Position numbers and translations under genes: made by a program. Source: Stropharia rugosoannulata (taxonomy: Eukaryota > Basidiomycota > Agaricomycetes > Agaricales > Strophariaceae). Taken from it: DNA of 64,000 nucleotides. Of the stretch, positions 36,901 to 47,466 are shown in pieces; positions within the stretch are counted from its first letter, which is position 1, and the number at the start of each line of letters is the position of its first letter. Location: NCBI GenBank assembly GCA_028532985.1, contig JANCIK010000010.1:992001-1056000 (forward strand). The letters are read 5' to 3'. The notes beneath the pieces are model-generated. The model saw nothing but the letters and a program-made list of their open reading frames with translations. It made no database searches and was not told the origin of the DNA.

Positions 36901-39424
36901 AGAAAGGAGGGGCCTCCCTAGAGTCGTGTGAGACGCCTACACTGTAAGCTGCCTATTATAGGGTATACTATGAGGGACTGAGGGGCTTCCCGGAGGTCGA
37001 CTCATTCGTATACAACGGGGGCGTCCCCCCGTACGTCTTATACACCACACTGTGTCTACACTATGTGAGGGGTACAGACAGGCCCACAGCAACCGTGAGG
37101 CAGGGTTGCATGGTGTTGAGTGTCGGAAGGCGGGGGGATCGTGAATAGGAAGGGATCGGCTCTGAGGCGAGCGTCGATATGGAAGTGCGGGGGCGGTACT
37201 CAGAGCAAAGGTCCTGCGGACGGCAGTAAGCACGTACAGGTGAGGACGGGTGTGTAGAACAAGGCGGATGAAGCGGAGCGTACTGGGCATACACGTGCCT
37301 ATTAGACGAGGATATGAGGGAGGGCACAAGCCTCGGAAGTCTAGGAGCATTCCCTGAGCGGCGTGAGCAGGTCCGCGCTCCGGGGAGCAAGCATTTATAA
37401 GTATTCACGACTAGATGCAAAATAGACACCGAGCATCCGAGAAAGGACGGGATACGTACTCTAGACAGTGGTGAAGTCCAAGGAAGAACCAGAAAGGACA
37501 GGCATAGAGAGAACAGCATAGTGCAAATTCATAATCTATGCATTTCAATCCCCCTCAATTTCCAATCTGGGAAGCACATTGGGGGAAATAAATCATATGC
37601 TACCCGAGACATTCACCTGTATATTCTCCATCTCCTCTAGTTTTTACACTCATTGAATCTTCAAAGGACTCTGAAAGACAAATGTCCGAAATTGTGTTAC
37701 CAGAAAACGGGTTGGGGTTTCGTTTCACAGTCTACGTCATACGACATTCCATGTATTTGTGAATGCATCCCAATTTTGTATCAAAAACTATTATGTCAAC
37801 TGTTATTCACGTGCGTGCAGCACCCTAGTGAGCCATGATCAATGCCTGCAGTCCTAGCCGATCAGTGAATAGAAGACGGCCGCCAAAGCGCAGAGGGGAA
37901 GGGCTCAGAGGGGGATGTGCCCGTGTTGATAAGGCTGCCGACTCGCAAGGGGATCAGGGTTAATAAAGTGGTAGGCGGGGCATTGGCGTTCCTAGTGCAG
38001 TTTGTGCAGCATGCATGGGGGTGCGACGTGGATATTGCACAAGTGCGAGAGGGAACTTCAGGAGGGCGAAGGGTGCAATGGGGCGAGACGAGGAGAGGGG
38101 GGCAAAAGACGCCAGCGGAGCAGCGGGAACGTGGTGTAGTGGGTAAAGCATGCACGGGCAGAGCGGAGTCGGGCTGTGATGCGACCCAGTTAGTATACTC
38201 AAGCGGGAGAGGAGGACCCGCGCTGACTGGCAGTCAGCGCCGGTGTAAAACAAGGCGTACATGCGCCTATGGGACAGAGTGTCGTAAGCAGAGGCTAGTG
38301 AGGTGAACGACGGACCGAAGGAGACGCAGCATCGACACAGAGCATCCAAGGAGAAACGAGACGCGTACCTACAGTCCAAGAAAGACGTGGACGCATTGAA
38401 CGCTGATGAGCACCGCGCCGCGCTGTGCTCGGAAACAGCCGTTTCGGCATGTTGCGGATTAAGCGCCCGTTAAGCGCCCGCCTCGAGGAACATGCGTGCT
38501 GCACAGAGCCGTAGCATTCCGTGCCACGCTTTTACAGGAACAATAAGCATAGGAACGATTAGAAACTATTACAGTAGGATTACAGGGTACATATGGTATT
38601 TAAAGAGTGTAATAAGTAGATACATACACACAATAGATCCCCCACATTCGTTTATCTTCAGTTTAGCGTCCCCGTTGCGTCCTCGCTGCGTCCAGCGTCC
38701 GAGAGTGGTTCGAAGCTGTCGTAGCAGCTTACACTCTCGCGTTTTCGTCTCGCTTTTAGCTCGTTCCGGCTCGCAATTGTGAGTTGTTTTGGGGTTTGGC
38801 TAGAAGCCGTGTGAAGCGCCCTCGCATTCAGCGCTTTGAGTGTGTGTGTGTGTGTGTGGTGTGGTTTCCGCGCCCATGGCACGCACGAGCGTATCAACGC
38901 TGTGTCTGCGTTGCTAGAATGCCCCACAATGCCAATCAATGACATAAGCGCGGCCCGGCATACGCACCCCTCTTCCAACCCTCTTCGCAACCTCTTCCAC
39001 CTTGCCTTCACTGCAACGTCTTCCCAACAACAATCATCATGCACCAACCAGACGTGTCTGAATTCGCGCCATGCAACGCTGAAAACACGCCGACACAAAT
39101 GTGAATAGGTAGTAGTAGAATTCCTAGTAGGCACAGGCAGGCTTCAATGATGGTAAGCATGCATACACCCAGTACCTCTACCAATGTCAGATCTCACACC
39201 AATCCTCTCTGTCCCGCTTCCGAAGATAAAGCCATGCATTAAACAACTCAGTGGTCGGTTTCTTCATTTGGTTCTGTCTCCGTCCCCGCATTTGAGTTCA
39301 AGCATCACTGCATCTCTCACTGCGTACGTCCCCACGAGCCCGGGACCACACACCTTTCACTCATAGTCATGTATCAAGTCAGCATGAACAGCATCAGATG
39401 CTTTTCCCTGCCCTCCCTGTCTCC
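36901..39424. other. Spacer between elements A and B; repeats, no gene
   Basis: GC-rich decayed repeat DNA. About 37240-37500 and 38230-38390 share diverged blocks (for example GAGCATCC followed by a purine-rich run and a GTACT/GTACC word). About 38895-38990 is an inverted copy of the unit seen at 3.75, 13.3, 16.2 and 19.9 kb. A perfect 10-bp-arm palindrome (GCGCTGACTG, one G, CAGTCAGCGC) lies at 38220-38240, and a short GT run at about 38839-38858. No coding frame is convincing. Confidence 0.45.
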
Positions 39425-39426
39425 TA

Positions 39427-40177
39427 TGGTGCGGTTTCTGCACAAGTATTCCCACGCGCGCACGACACTCGTTGGGACTACCTTCGTAACACCAAGCATA
39501 GATTTTTTCCTAGTTTTGCTATATAATAAGTATAGAGGTCTCCGGGGGGTACACCTTCCATGCTTATAGAGCATTCCCACTACTTCTGGCAGGAGGATAC
39601 ATCTCATCAGTGTATTTGTATCAAAATTCCCACGATATGCTCATGCGTGCGCCACATTTGTTGGGACTACGCGCGCAACACAAACTGAGGGGACATTTCT
39701 CCTTCACTATTTCCTGGGCATTTATATTTTGTTTAGAGCAAGAGTACACTGTTTTGAGCATGGTTATAGTACATGTACACTTTCTTCTAACTAAAAATAA
39801 CATAATGCATCATCATCAATGTGATGTAAATGCGTATAAGTAATGTTTTTGCTCCCTATTTTGTCATTATGATCACATGAAAACAGCTAAGATCACTTGT
39901 ATTTAGAACAGCATGGATTCAAGCTATATATATGTCTCTTAAAATTCAATAGATTGTAGTCTCACTCTGGTACATTGAAAGGATATTAGCAATAATTCAT
40001 TGTGTTGTTTCTACTGATAATATAGGTCTAAACACTGGATTTGATCTCTCTAGCCATTATTCAGATTCTATATATGCCGAATGCAGTGAATCAAGGAATG
40101 TCCTCCAAGTTTGAGACGCGCGCGCGGCCCCATCAAAGTGTGGCGCGCGTGGGAATACTTGTGCAGAAACCGCACCA
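39427..40177. mobile_element. MITE-like insertion, 35-bp perfect terminal inverted repeats, TA at both sides
   Basis: The left terminus 39427-39461 (TGGTGCGGTTTCTGCACAAG, then TATTCCCACGCGCGC) is the exact reverse complement of the right terminus 40143-40177. Both ends are flanked by TA (39425-39426 and 40178-40179), the target duplication of Tc1/mariner-type elements. The 751-bp body is AT-rich and has no transposase ORF. An internal imperfect repeat of the subterminal region (TTGTTGGGACTACGCGCG near 39657) resembles the left end. It interrupts a dispersed repeat whose other copy at about 11.58 kb lacks it. Confidence 0.6.
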
Positions 40178-40179
40178 TA

Positions 40180-40460
40180 CTGCCCACGCACCACATCAGC
40201 GTCCGGGGTCAGCATGAAAGTTCGCTTTCTCCACGTTCTCCCCAGCTATACCATGGAAGCATTCTGCATCCTTGTCCTTACTCCTGTTCCTGCATTGCAG
40301 TTCGCATTCGCGGTCTTACCTCGTGACATTTCTCACTATTCCCTGAATCCTGCTCTGACATAGATTCCGGAACCACACATTTACCACCCTACCAACGAAG
40401 TGGGGTGCACCTAACTCACTCATCCGCATCTGTCCCTGTCTCCCTTCTAGTCTCTACCTA
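40180..40460 (-). repeat. Inverted copy of the repeat at about 11.27-11.58 kb
   Basis: Read on the minus strand, this segment follows 11270-11580 over some 280 bp: GGGAGACAGGGACA, AGGTGCACCCCACTTCG, GAATCTATGTCAGAGCAGG, GAACTGCAATGCAGG, TCCATGGTA and GCGAACTTTC occur in the same order with substitutions and small gaps. Its distal end meets the MITE-like insertion. Confidence 0.65.
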
Positions 40461-40936
40461 CCCGGTCATATTCCCGGAGGAGTGGGAAAACTGCGCGGGA
40501 AGGGGTCATCAATTAGGGTACAGAACTAGCACATAGTGTAGCTACATAGGACCGTACCATACGGTCCAGGGAACCACCCCAGTGTAGTCGTATGATACGG
40601 GTCAAGGGAACTCCCTTGTTCCCTCAAGAACATGTCCTAAACGAGAAATCTACACTGTGTACGAGTGATACGAGTCCAGGGAGGCCCTTCCCAGTTAAAA
40701 CATGGGGCCGATAATATTCCCCCTCACCACCTACGGCGGTCGGTTATACATTGGGGGCCGAGAATATCTTGCATACAACGGTTGGTTATCAGCGGACACC
40801 CATCCAACCAAATGAGTGCCTACGAAGTAGTCACATAACTAGCTGATGTACATGATATATAAGTTAATAGTGAAACGAGCAGTAGTAACAGATATGATTG
40901 AGTTGCTATGTAGCAAGGTCCAAGGTAACTTATTAA
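40461..40936. other. Left flank of element B, no gene
   Basis: It contains an ACCATACGGTCCAGGG word shared with about 22.57 kb, short repeats of GGTCCAGGG / GAGTCCAGGG type, and two GGGGCCGA words (about 40704 and 40756). It may include the left terminus of element B, but I could not find a matching inverted terminus because the right end of B is missing. Confidence 0.4.
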
Positions 40937-43241
40937 TTAATCATCTACATCCTCATCCATGTATACCTCTCTGCCCTCCGCCGAGCTTGTGTAATACAAC
41001 TCCTCCGTCCCATTGTAAACATCTTCTTGGTCTGAGTCGCGATTCTCCATGATAGACCCATACAAATCATCATCCTCTGGTGATACTAGATCTGCAAGAG
41101 GTACATAATCATAGAAATTTCGAACCCGTGGAGGGGCAGAGGTGGACGAAGTATGCGGCCGAATATCAATGCCGACGCTAGTTTCGCCGAGTGGGGCATC
41201 CCAAGCAATGTCTACGTCCATGGCTTCTTGAAGAGGCAGTCGAGATGCATGGGTTGATGCTTCGCCGACAGACTTTTGCCGTGGACTGTCGGCTTTCACC
41301 TGATCTGCATGGTCATCCACAATTTCTTCCTGCCCTTCCTGCTCGTCTTCATGGGTGACATATTCTTTGTATGCACCAGGAGAGGGACGATCCCCATCGT
41401 CGCTGTCATCATCATCGTGAGGGAGGTACTTATCATATGCACTGGGTGATGGACGCTCGCTGTCTTCAATGATTTCATCAGCCTTATCATCTTGGCCTAT
41501 GTACTCAGCGTACATGCCAGGAGAAGGACGATTATCATTGTCACTCTCGCGAGTGCGGTGCTCATCATAAGCGTCCGGCGAAGGGCGCCCGTCATCAGCA
41601 GTGGCTTCGCCTTCGTCCCCACCATGATGAAGGTTTTCATCATATGCGCCGGGAGTGATGTACTGAAGATAGGCGCTCGGCGATGGGCGCTCGTTGTCGT
41701 CTTCACGAGTCAGATATTGATCATAGGCACTCGGCGATGGGCACTCGCTATCATCTTTGCGTGTGACGTATGCGTCATAGGCACTGGGTGATGGGCGGTC
41801 ATCGTCGTCTTCGTGAGTCAGATATTGGTCATACACGCTCAGCGATGGGCGCTCGCTATCATCTTTGCGCGTGACATATGCGTCATAGGCACTGGGCGAT
41901 GGGCGGTCGTCGTCCTCTTCACGAGTCAGATATTCGTTGTATGCACTCGGCGATGGTCGGTCTTCATCGTCTTGGCGAGCGATATATTCTTCGTATGCGC
42001 TCGGCGATGGGCAGTCAAGGTCATGTTCCTGAGCAATAAATTCATTGTAAGCACTCGGCGAAGGGCGGTCATCATCATCATTGAACTCGGATTCCGGTGG
42101 GGGTAATATTGGATCACCATGAAGAGATGTAGGGGATGTAGGAATTTCAATGTCATCTTCTTCCGAATCTGTATTCAATTCACGAAAGTTGGGATCTCGG
42201 CGAAGGGTGGGGTCTACATCAGGAATCAAAGTTTGACTGTTGGCGTTGGAAAATGTTGCAAGGCCGGAAGTAGATATTGATGCGTAGGCGGACCATTCTT
42301 TGTCAAAGCCTGAAGGGAGGGGATGGTGGTAATCTGAATGACTTCCCTCAGGATTGAGCACCGATGGCCGAAGTGACATAATATCGGCGATCGTGAGTGA
42401 GTCAGTCCCAGGTTGGCTTAGAATTGCTTCTCGTACTTCGCCGGCTGCTGCAACGTACCGGGTGGCAAGATTTGCGTCTGCGTTCGATGCTGCGACCATC
42501 CCATCGGCGAATTCAATTAGCTTTTCCACCCTGTCATATGCTTGATAGCAGATGGCTTTCAGTTTGAGGCAATTTTTGCAAGAGTCATCCGAGAGTCCCA
42601 CTTTCACCTGTTCCTTGTAGCTCTCCAGCCCTGCTGGAAGGCTGTTCTTCTTGGTCCAGAGCCTTTGTGCTTCTAGAGTATCTCTGGCAATGTTCGGGGG
42701 CATTCTCGCTTTCCTGTGGACCTCCAAGCAATTTCTAATAATGCTGTTGTCCAGAAACATATATATCATGTTGGCATCCCTCCACCAGTTGTGTGCATAT
42801 TCCGAAACTACTCTATACTCCTCCTTGGGGTCGAGCGCCGAAGGGTATAACGCAATCATTCGAAGAAGATCTTCGCTGAAGGAAAAATCACTTCTTTCAT
42901 CGAAGGAAAACTGATGGGCCAATGATCGCGTGATAATTGGCACCGGAATCCCCATACACAAGCTAGATGCAAGGCCAATTTTTGACATGGAATATTTCTG
43001 CGTAACGTGATCTATATAATTTTTTGAATGCCGAAATATATTAACGCACCACTTCATTACGCAAATAGCGCAACATTTGCTGTTTCTTCTCCTGCTGACC
43101 TTTGAAATTGGCTATGACAGGAATAATGGTACGAAAACGGGATTCAGCATAAGCAATAATTTCCTGCAAGTGTCGGCGTTGAGGGTGCGCAGTCAGAGAC
43201 TGCTCGGTTGCTGGGTTGTAAATATGAACCACTTCGGTCAT
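40937..43241 (-). CDS. M5-B: acidic protein with twelve 18-residue RPSPSAY repeats
   Basis: Exons 43241-43050 and 42997-40937 give 750 residues with no interruption. The N-terminal part aligns with M5 of element A (ESRFRTIIPVIAN, GIPVPIITRSLAHQF, IALYPSALDP, GSHSDYHHPLPSGFDKEW) and includes CKNCLKLKAIC (C-x2-C-x6-C), half of a Zn2Cys6-like pattern. The middle holds about 12 tandem units with consensus DRPSPSAYDxYxTRxDD, where A has unrelated KRPxVGEFDD units. The end is strongly acidic (EDDDLYGSIM region). No signal peptide or membrane segment. It follows the transposase by about 80 bp on the same strand. Function unknown; the acidic, repetitive C-terminus would suit a flexible interaction or activation region. 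Confidence 0.75.
41340..42095 (-). repeat. 54-bp tandem repeat array within M5-B
   Basis: About twelve units encode (D/E)RPSPSAY(D/N)xYxxxxDDx. The most regular run (about 41660-42070) has 54-bp spacing; outer units are longer and degenerate. On the plus strand nearly every unit begins with an ACTCGGCGATGGGC-type word, so the element B hexamer TCGGCG is itself part of the repeat unit. Confidence 0.9.
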
Positions 43242-43319
43242 TTCTGCTGAGAGGGGGAAGTGATGGTAACAGGATAAGAAAGATAGCGATCACTAGTATG
43301 CAATTGTTCTACAAATACA

Positions 43320-46300
43320 TTATTCACGTGACATTATATCATTTATCGGCGAATCATAATCAGTGGATGCATTCGAGAAGCTTTGATCGGCTTTGTCAGC
43401 CATTGAAAACCAGTCTCGGCGCTTTCTTTCGGCGTACCCTCGAGCGCCGAAACTCATATTGGCAAACGCAGATATGGCATTTGCCCAGAACATTTGCCTG
43501 TGTAAGAAATACCTCACTGTCCATTGCATTTCATATTGAATGAATATGCGTTCCTCTCTCCATCTATCATGATTTGCTCTGGCTCGAAGCCAGTGAATCC
43601 TCTTGACTGTGAAGTAAATGAAATTGTCAATACTGAATCCAATAATAAAAAACACGGCATACATTCCAGGGCCGTGTTTTCATTTTCTACTTCTTCTTCA
43701 TGGACACTTATACCCGCCATGATACGCCGACTGACAGAATGCCAAATCCAAGATAGTGTGAGTTTTGTTGACTCCCTTTGATTTGGTTGCAATATTGCTG
43801 TGCTGCACCGTACATCGGCCTTGGTGAGTTCTTTGTAAATGGCAAGCGTGTCATTCTCAGTAGCGCCGAGAACAATGAGACGGTCTCTTGTCCACGCATA
43901 CATCTGACATAGGTGTGATATGCAGTGATTCAAGTCCACTATGATAGCTCTGGCTCGGGTCCTTACACCTTTGCGAGGTGCAGTTCTGATTTGATCAGTG
44001 TACCTGAATGATTTCTCGGCAATTAGTTCACAAACTTGACAAAGATAGTGGTGCGCTCGTTTGCGCTGCATGGCTAATTCAGCCTCCCTGTGCGTATCAG
44101 AGACATTATGATACGATGGTAGGAGCAATAGCATATGTTCTGGTGGAATATTGTCTTCATCGTCATTTAGTGTTACATTGGCGCTTGCCAATGCAGCTTG
44201 ACCTTCCTTCGTAGTTCGGTCAATCCTCACCGACTGTCGGAGGCGATCGAAAGGCAAGGTATTATTACCACTTTCGTTGGGTGGAGCTGCGCTAGATGTG
44301 CTGCTTTCTGTGTCCAACGTATCCCAGAAGGAGAGATCCACCTGTGTGCTGCATGGAGTCGGTAAATCTCGGCGCTCGGCTGAAGTGAGCGCAACAATGC
44401 CGAGCTGCTGTTGTACCTGTGCTAGTGCATTTAACTGAGTCAACAGTGATTCCCTAGCTTTTTGAATGGATTCTAGTGAAGCATCACGTTTATCCTTAAG
44501 ATATCGGCGAATGCTGAACTGAATGGAAAATCTGTGAATCCACCGCCGAGAAAATACACAATTAGGCGCACAAAGCAGATATATGTAAATGATTACTGAC
44601 TGTTGCTCTTCCACATTAAACGTTTGATCTAACCATAGCTCGACAGGTGTAGGGACATAGCTGGGTTCCCATTGAAAATCTTGTTCGTTACCCTTGTCGA
44701 TTTGTGCTGCGTAGATGTCCATGGCCGGAAGATGAACTCGTCGGCAGAGCTCGGCAGTCTCTATCATTTCGGTCCACTCGGCGATTGTGCTTGCAGGAAC
44801 GCTGTGTGATAAATTTTGGAAATACTCCAACGCCTTTGAAAACTCTGATTTTGCGAAATGGTGTCGGCGAACAAGGGAGTCAACAATACCCAAGCATTTT
44901 TTATGGTTGCTATCATTGCAGTGGTCATCCAGTACTTCTACACGATGAGCTAATGTTGCGGTCCGAACAGTCGGCGAAATTGAATTCAGTGTTGACCACA
45001 TTGATTCCAGAATTTCCCCTGCTGTAATGCCTGCTCCAGGAATGAAGGATGTGGCATAACGGAAGAAGCATTCGTCTTTGTGCGCATGCACGTGGAATAA
45101 GCCGATGGCAGCATCAATGGTTAGAGAGGTTGGAAGTTTGTACCCTATACGGTCCCTGAGGTGTACGATATATTGACAGGCAATGTCATAGATAAGAAGT
45201 AATCCTTGGTCAGGATCAACCTTTGTGGTCTCGAGAGCCTTGAGAAGCGCAAAATCAACATTCTTTTGTTGTTCGCCCTTGAACATGTCTACCAGACTGT
45301 TTGGTGCATAGCATCCATGACGAGAGCAAGCAAAGGCTATTTTACCAGTTCGATCACAGGCTGATGACGCCAATAATGCTGTCATTATGGCACGAAAAGA
45401 GTTCTCGCAAGGCACTTTCTATGAAGCATCGAGAAAGATATCATAGTTTCGGCATTCAGCATTCGAAGTAATTGTTGGTGGATGGCATTGCATTCCTTAG
45501 CGCCATCAAAGTCATCAACACAAAGCACTCACCGTATTCATTTCAATAGCCTTGTCCAAAAAGGCTTCATACTCAGAGTCTTTGGGATCCATGAGTCCAC
45601 CTTCTGACAGCCAAATATCTGTTGCAGAACGATCATTGCGGACATGGTCGGCTTTGAAATTTCCGTCAACAACAAAGATTTGCCGATACACAAAACTGTA
45701 AGATGTACATACATATGTGTTATATATAATATTGTGCGAGCAAGTATGACAGGCATCACTCACCTGTCTTGCGGTAGTTTAGCCTTCCAATCTCGGGGTA
45801 AGTTGACCCCAGGTGTTGGACAGGCTGGACAAAATATACACAACTCGCCCGCCGAGACTTGCATGGGGTTTGTGTCGTTGTGAGAAAAACCATTCCATTT
45901 GAGCTTTTTCAGCCAGTGCCAGATCCGAGTCATTCGGCGAAAGAGATTATAAACATTGGCCACCGCCGAAGGTGACATCGGCATAGTTATGCGGCGCAGT
46001 AGCATGAAGAATTGATATGCCGATGCCTTGAGCTCAAGGTTGCATAGCCTGTAGTGATCAAGTACTTGCGTTGTGAAGATGGTGCGCACTTTGACGAAGC
46101 TACCAGGCAACATCCTATGTGCAATAATGTCATATACCCTCTCATCAGTAGCACTACTGCGACATCCACAAGAAACCAGAGCAAGATGATGAAGGCCATT
46201 GGTGTGAATGACGCGAACATAGGAATTCAACAAGACATCAGTTGTAGGAACAATACCATCGAGCTCCTCTTGACTGAGGTACCTTGGTAGCTCAGAAAGT

Positions 46301-47270
46301 TCGCTGTCCAGCTCGTCCTCATCAACAGCTGCATTTTCATCATTAAACCAGGAGGAAACTGCTTCAGTTTGTGATTCAGGGTTATCGCCAGGAATACCAG
46401 CGCCGACCGCTGATGCAAACGTGGGACCATACACTTCGTCGTCAATGTCAACATCGGCATTCATAGTGGATGTCGGTGCAGTGTATCTTTTGGACCTGAA
46501 GGTGTTGCTTGAACCAGACTCTTGGCAGGCTTCTTGTTCTGCTTCATTCTTCCTAAGTTGAAACGCTCCCAACCTGGCAACCTGACTTTGCAGTTCGGCG
46601 CACATTCGAGGGTACTGTCTGTGTTTGACAAGCAAATAGCAACCTGCTTGCCATAAATCGGCCCTCTCGAAATAGGAGTTGTTCCATCGCTCAACGCGGT
46701 GAAAAGGATTTGACATATGAGTGTGACGAAGACAGCCACGGCAGACAAGGTCTGCATCAGTGCAATCTCGGCATTGCCACAACACAATCCTGGAGGCCGA
46801 ACAGGTAGGACAAGTGCGTGGCCCATTGCCCAATCCCTCACGTTCAAGAAGTGCCTCCAGGATGGGTTTAGCGCGCTTAACATACTCCTCCATGTAATCA
46901 GCGTTTTTCTTTTACAATGTTGGTTGATCAGTATACAGCGATCGCGTTACACAGAGGAATATACCTTTTTCTGGGCCGAGGGCCGATATGAGTTGTCACC
47001 GCCGATGTCGTCTATAGTCATCTCGAAATCCGGAACACATTCAACAGTCACAGACTTTGGTTTTTCTTGTGATTGTGGTTGCGCAGGACGATCTGCTAGG
47101 CGCTCATGAACAGGATTTATCCTCGTTTCCACATCCTTTTCAACGCCGTTCAGATATACTGTTTTGTTTCGAATCAGTACCGTCGGCTGTAGGCTGGGAT
47201 GGTCGATATTTTTTGCACCGCCTTTTCTCTGAGGCTTCTTCCTCTTTGCTTTCTCACCGGTTGAGTCCAT
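43320..47270 (-). CDS. M1-B: KDZ-superfamily transposase, apparently intact
   Basis: Six exons: 47270-46965, 46908-45764, 45695-45533, 45418-44601, 44531-43663 and 43606-43320. They sum to 3588 nt (1195 residues), the same total as copy A, with exons 3 and 4 identical in length. A CxC2-like cluster is in exon 2 (CPTCSASRIVLWQCRDC, CRGC, then H...H...W). Then follow CPACPTPGVNLP, GNFKADHVRNDRS, LSEGGLMDP, PCENSFRAIMTALLAS, LLLIYDIACQY, HAHKDECFFRYATSFIPG and AGEILESMWSTLNS. The C-terminus has FSIRRYLKDKRDAS, IAEKSFRYTDQ and VKRIHWLRARA. No stop or frameshift was found, and where copy A has TGA this copy has CGA. Protein identity to A is high in the core and low at the N-terminus, so the copies separated long ago. 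It is probably the only complete transposase in the window. Confidence 0.85.
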
Positions 47271-47466
47271 AGTAGAATGTGATCTATAAGTGTACACAAA
47301 TACGTAGCTTTTTATATAAGTTGTACTTACATGTGTATGCAGCATGGCGGCCTGCATGCAAAAAATCAGTTCGGCGAACAATCAGAAACGAAGCTGTCAA
47401 GCCTCATGTCACAAGTCCTGCTCATTAAAAAAGCATGTAACATAATCCTGGTTATCGACTGCCATC
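47271..47466. promoter_or_regulatory. Divergent promoter between the transposase and M2 of element B
   Basis: A 196-bp gap between divergent starts, the same size as in element A (193 bp). On the minus strand a TATATAAAAAG run (about 47308-47318) lies about 40 bp before the transposase ATG. One TCGGCG word lies at about 47371. Confidence 0.45.

Noticed and set aside
38220..38240. 10-bp-arm palindrome as a terminator or recombination site
   Set aside because: No T-run, no adjacent gene, isolated occurrence; likely chance or repeat residue.
38839..38858. Short GT run as a functional site
   Set aside because: Ordinary microsatellite.
41340..42095. CRISPR-like array
   Set aside because: The regular 54-bp units are coding tandem repeats of M5-B without unique spacers.
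43514..45415. 633-codon ORF as a separate gene in element B
   Set aside because: It is exons 4-6 of the transposase read through introns; the frame after the last join differs from this ORF.
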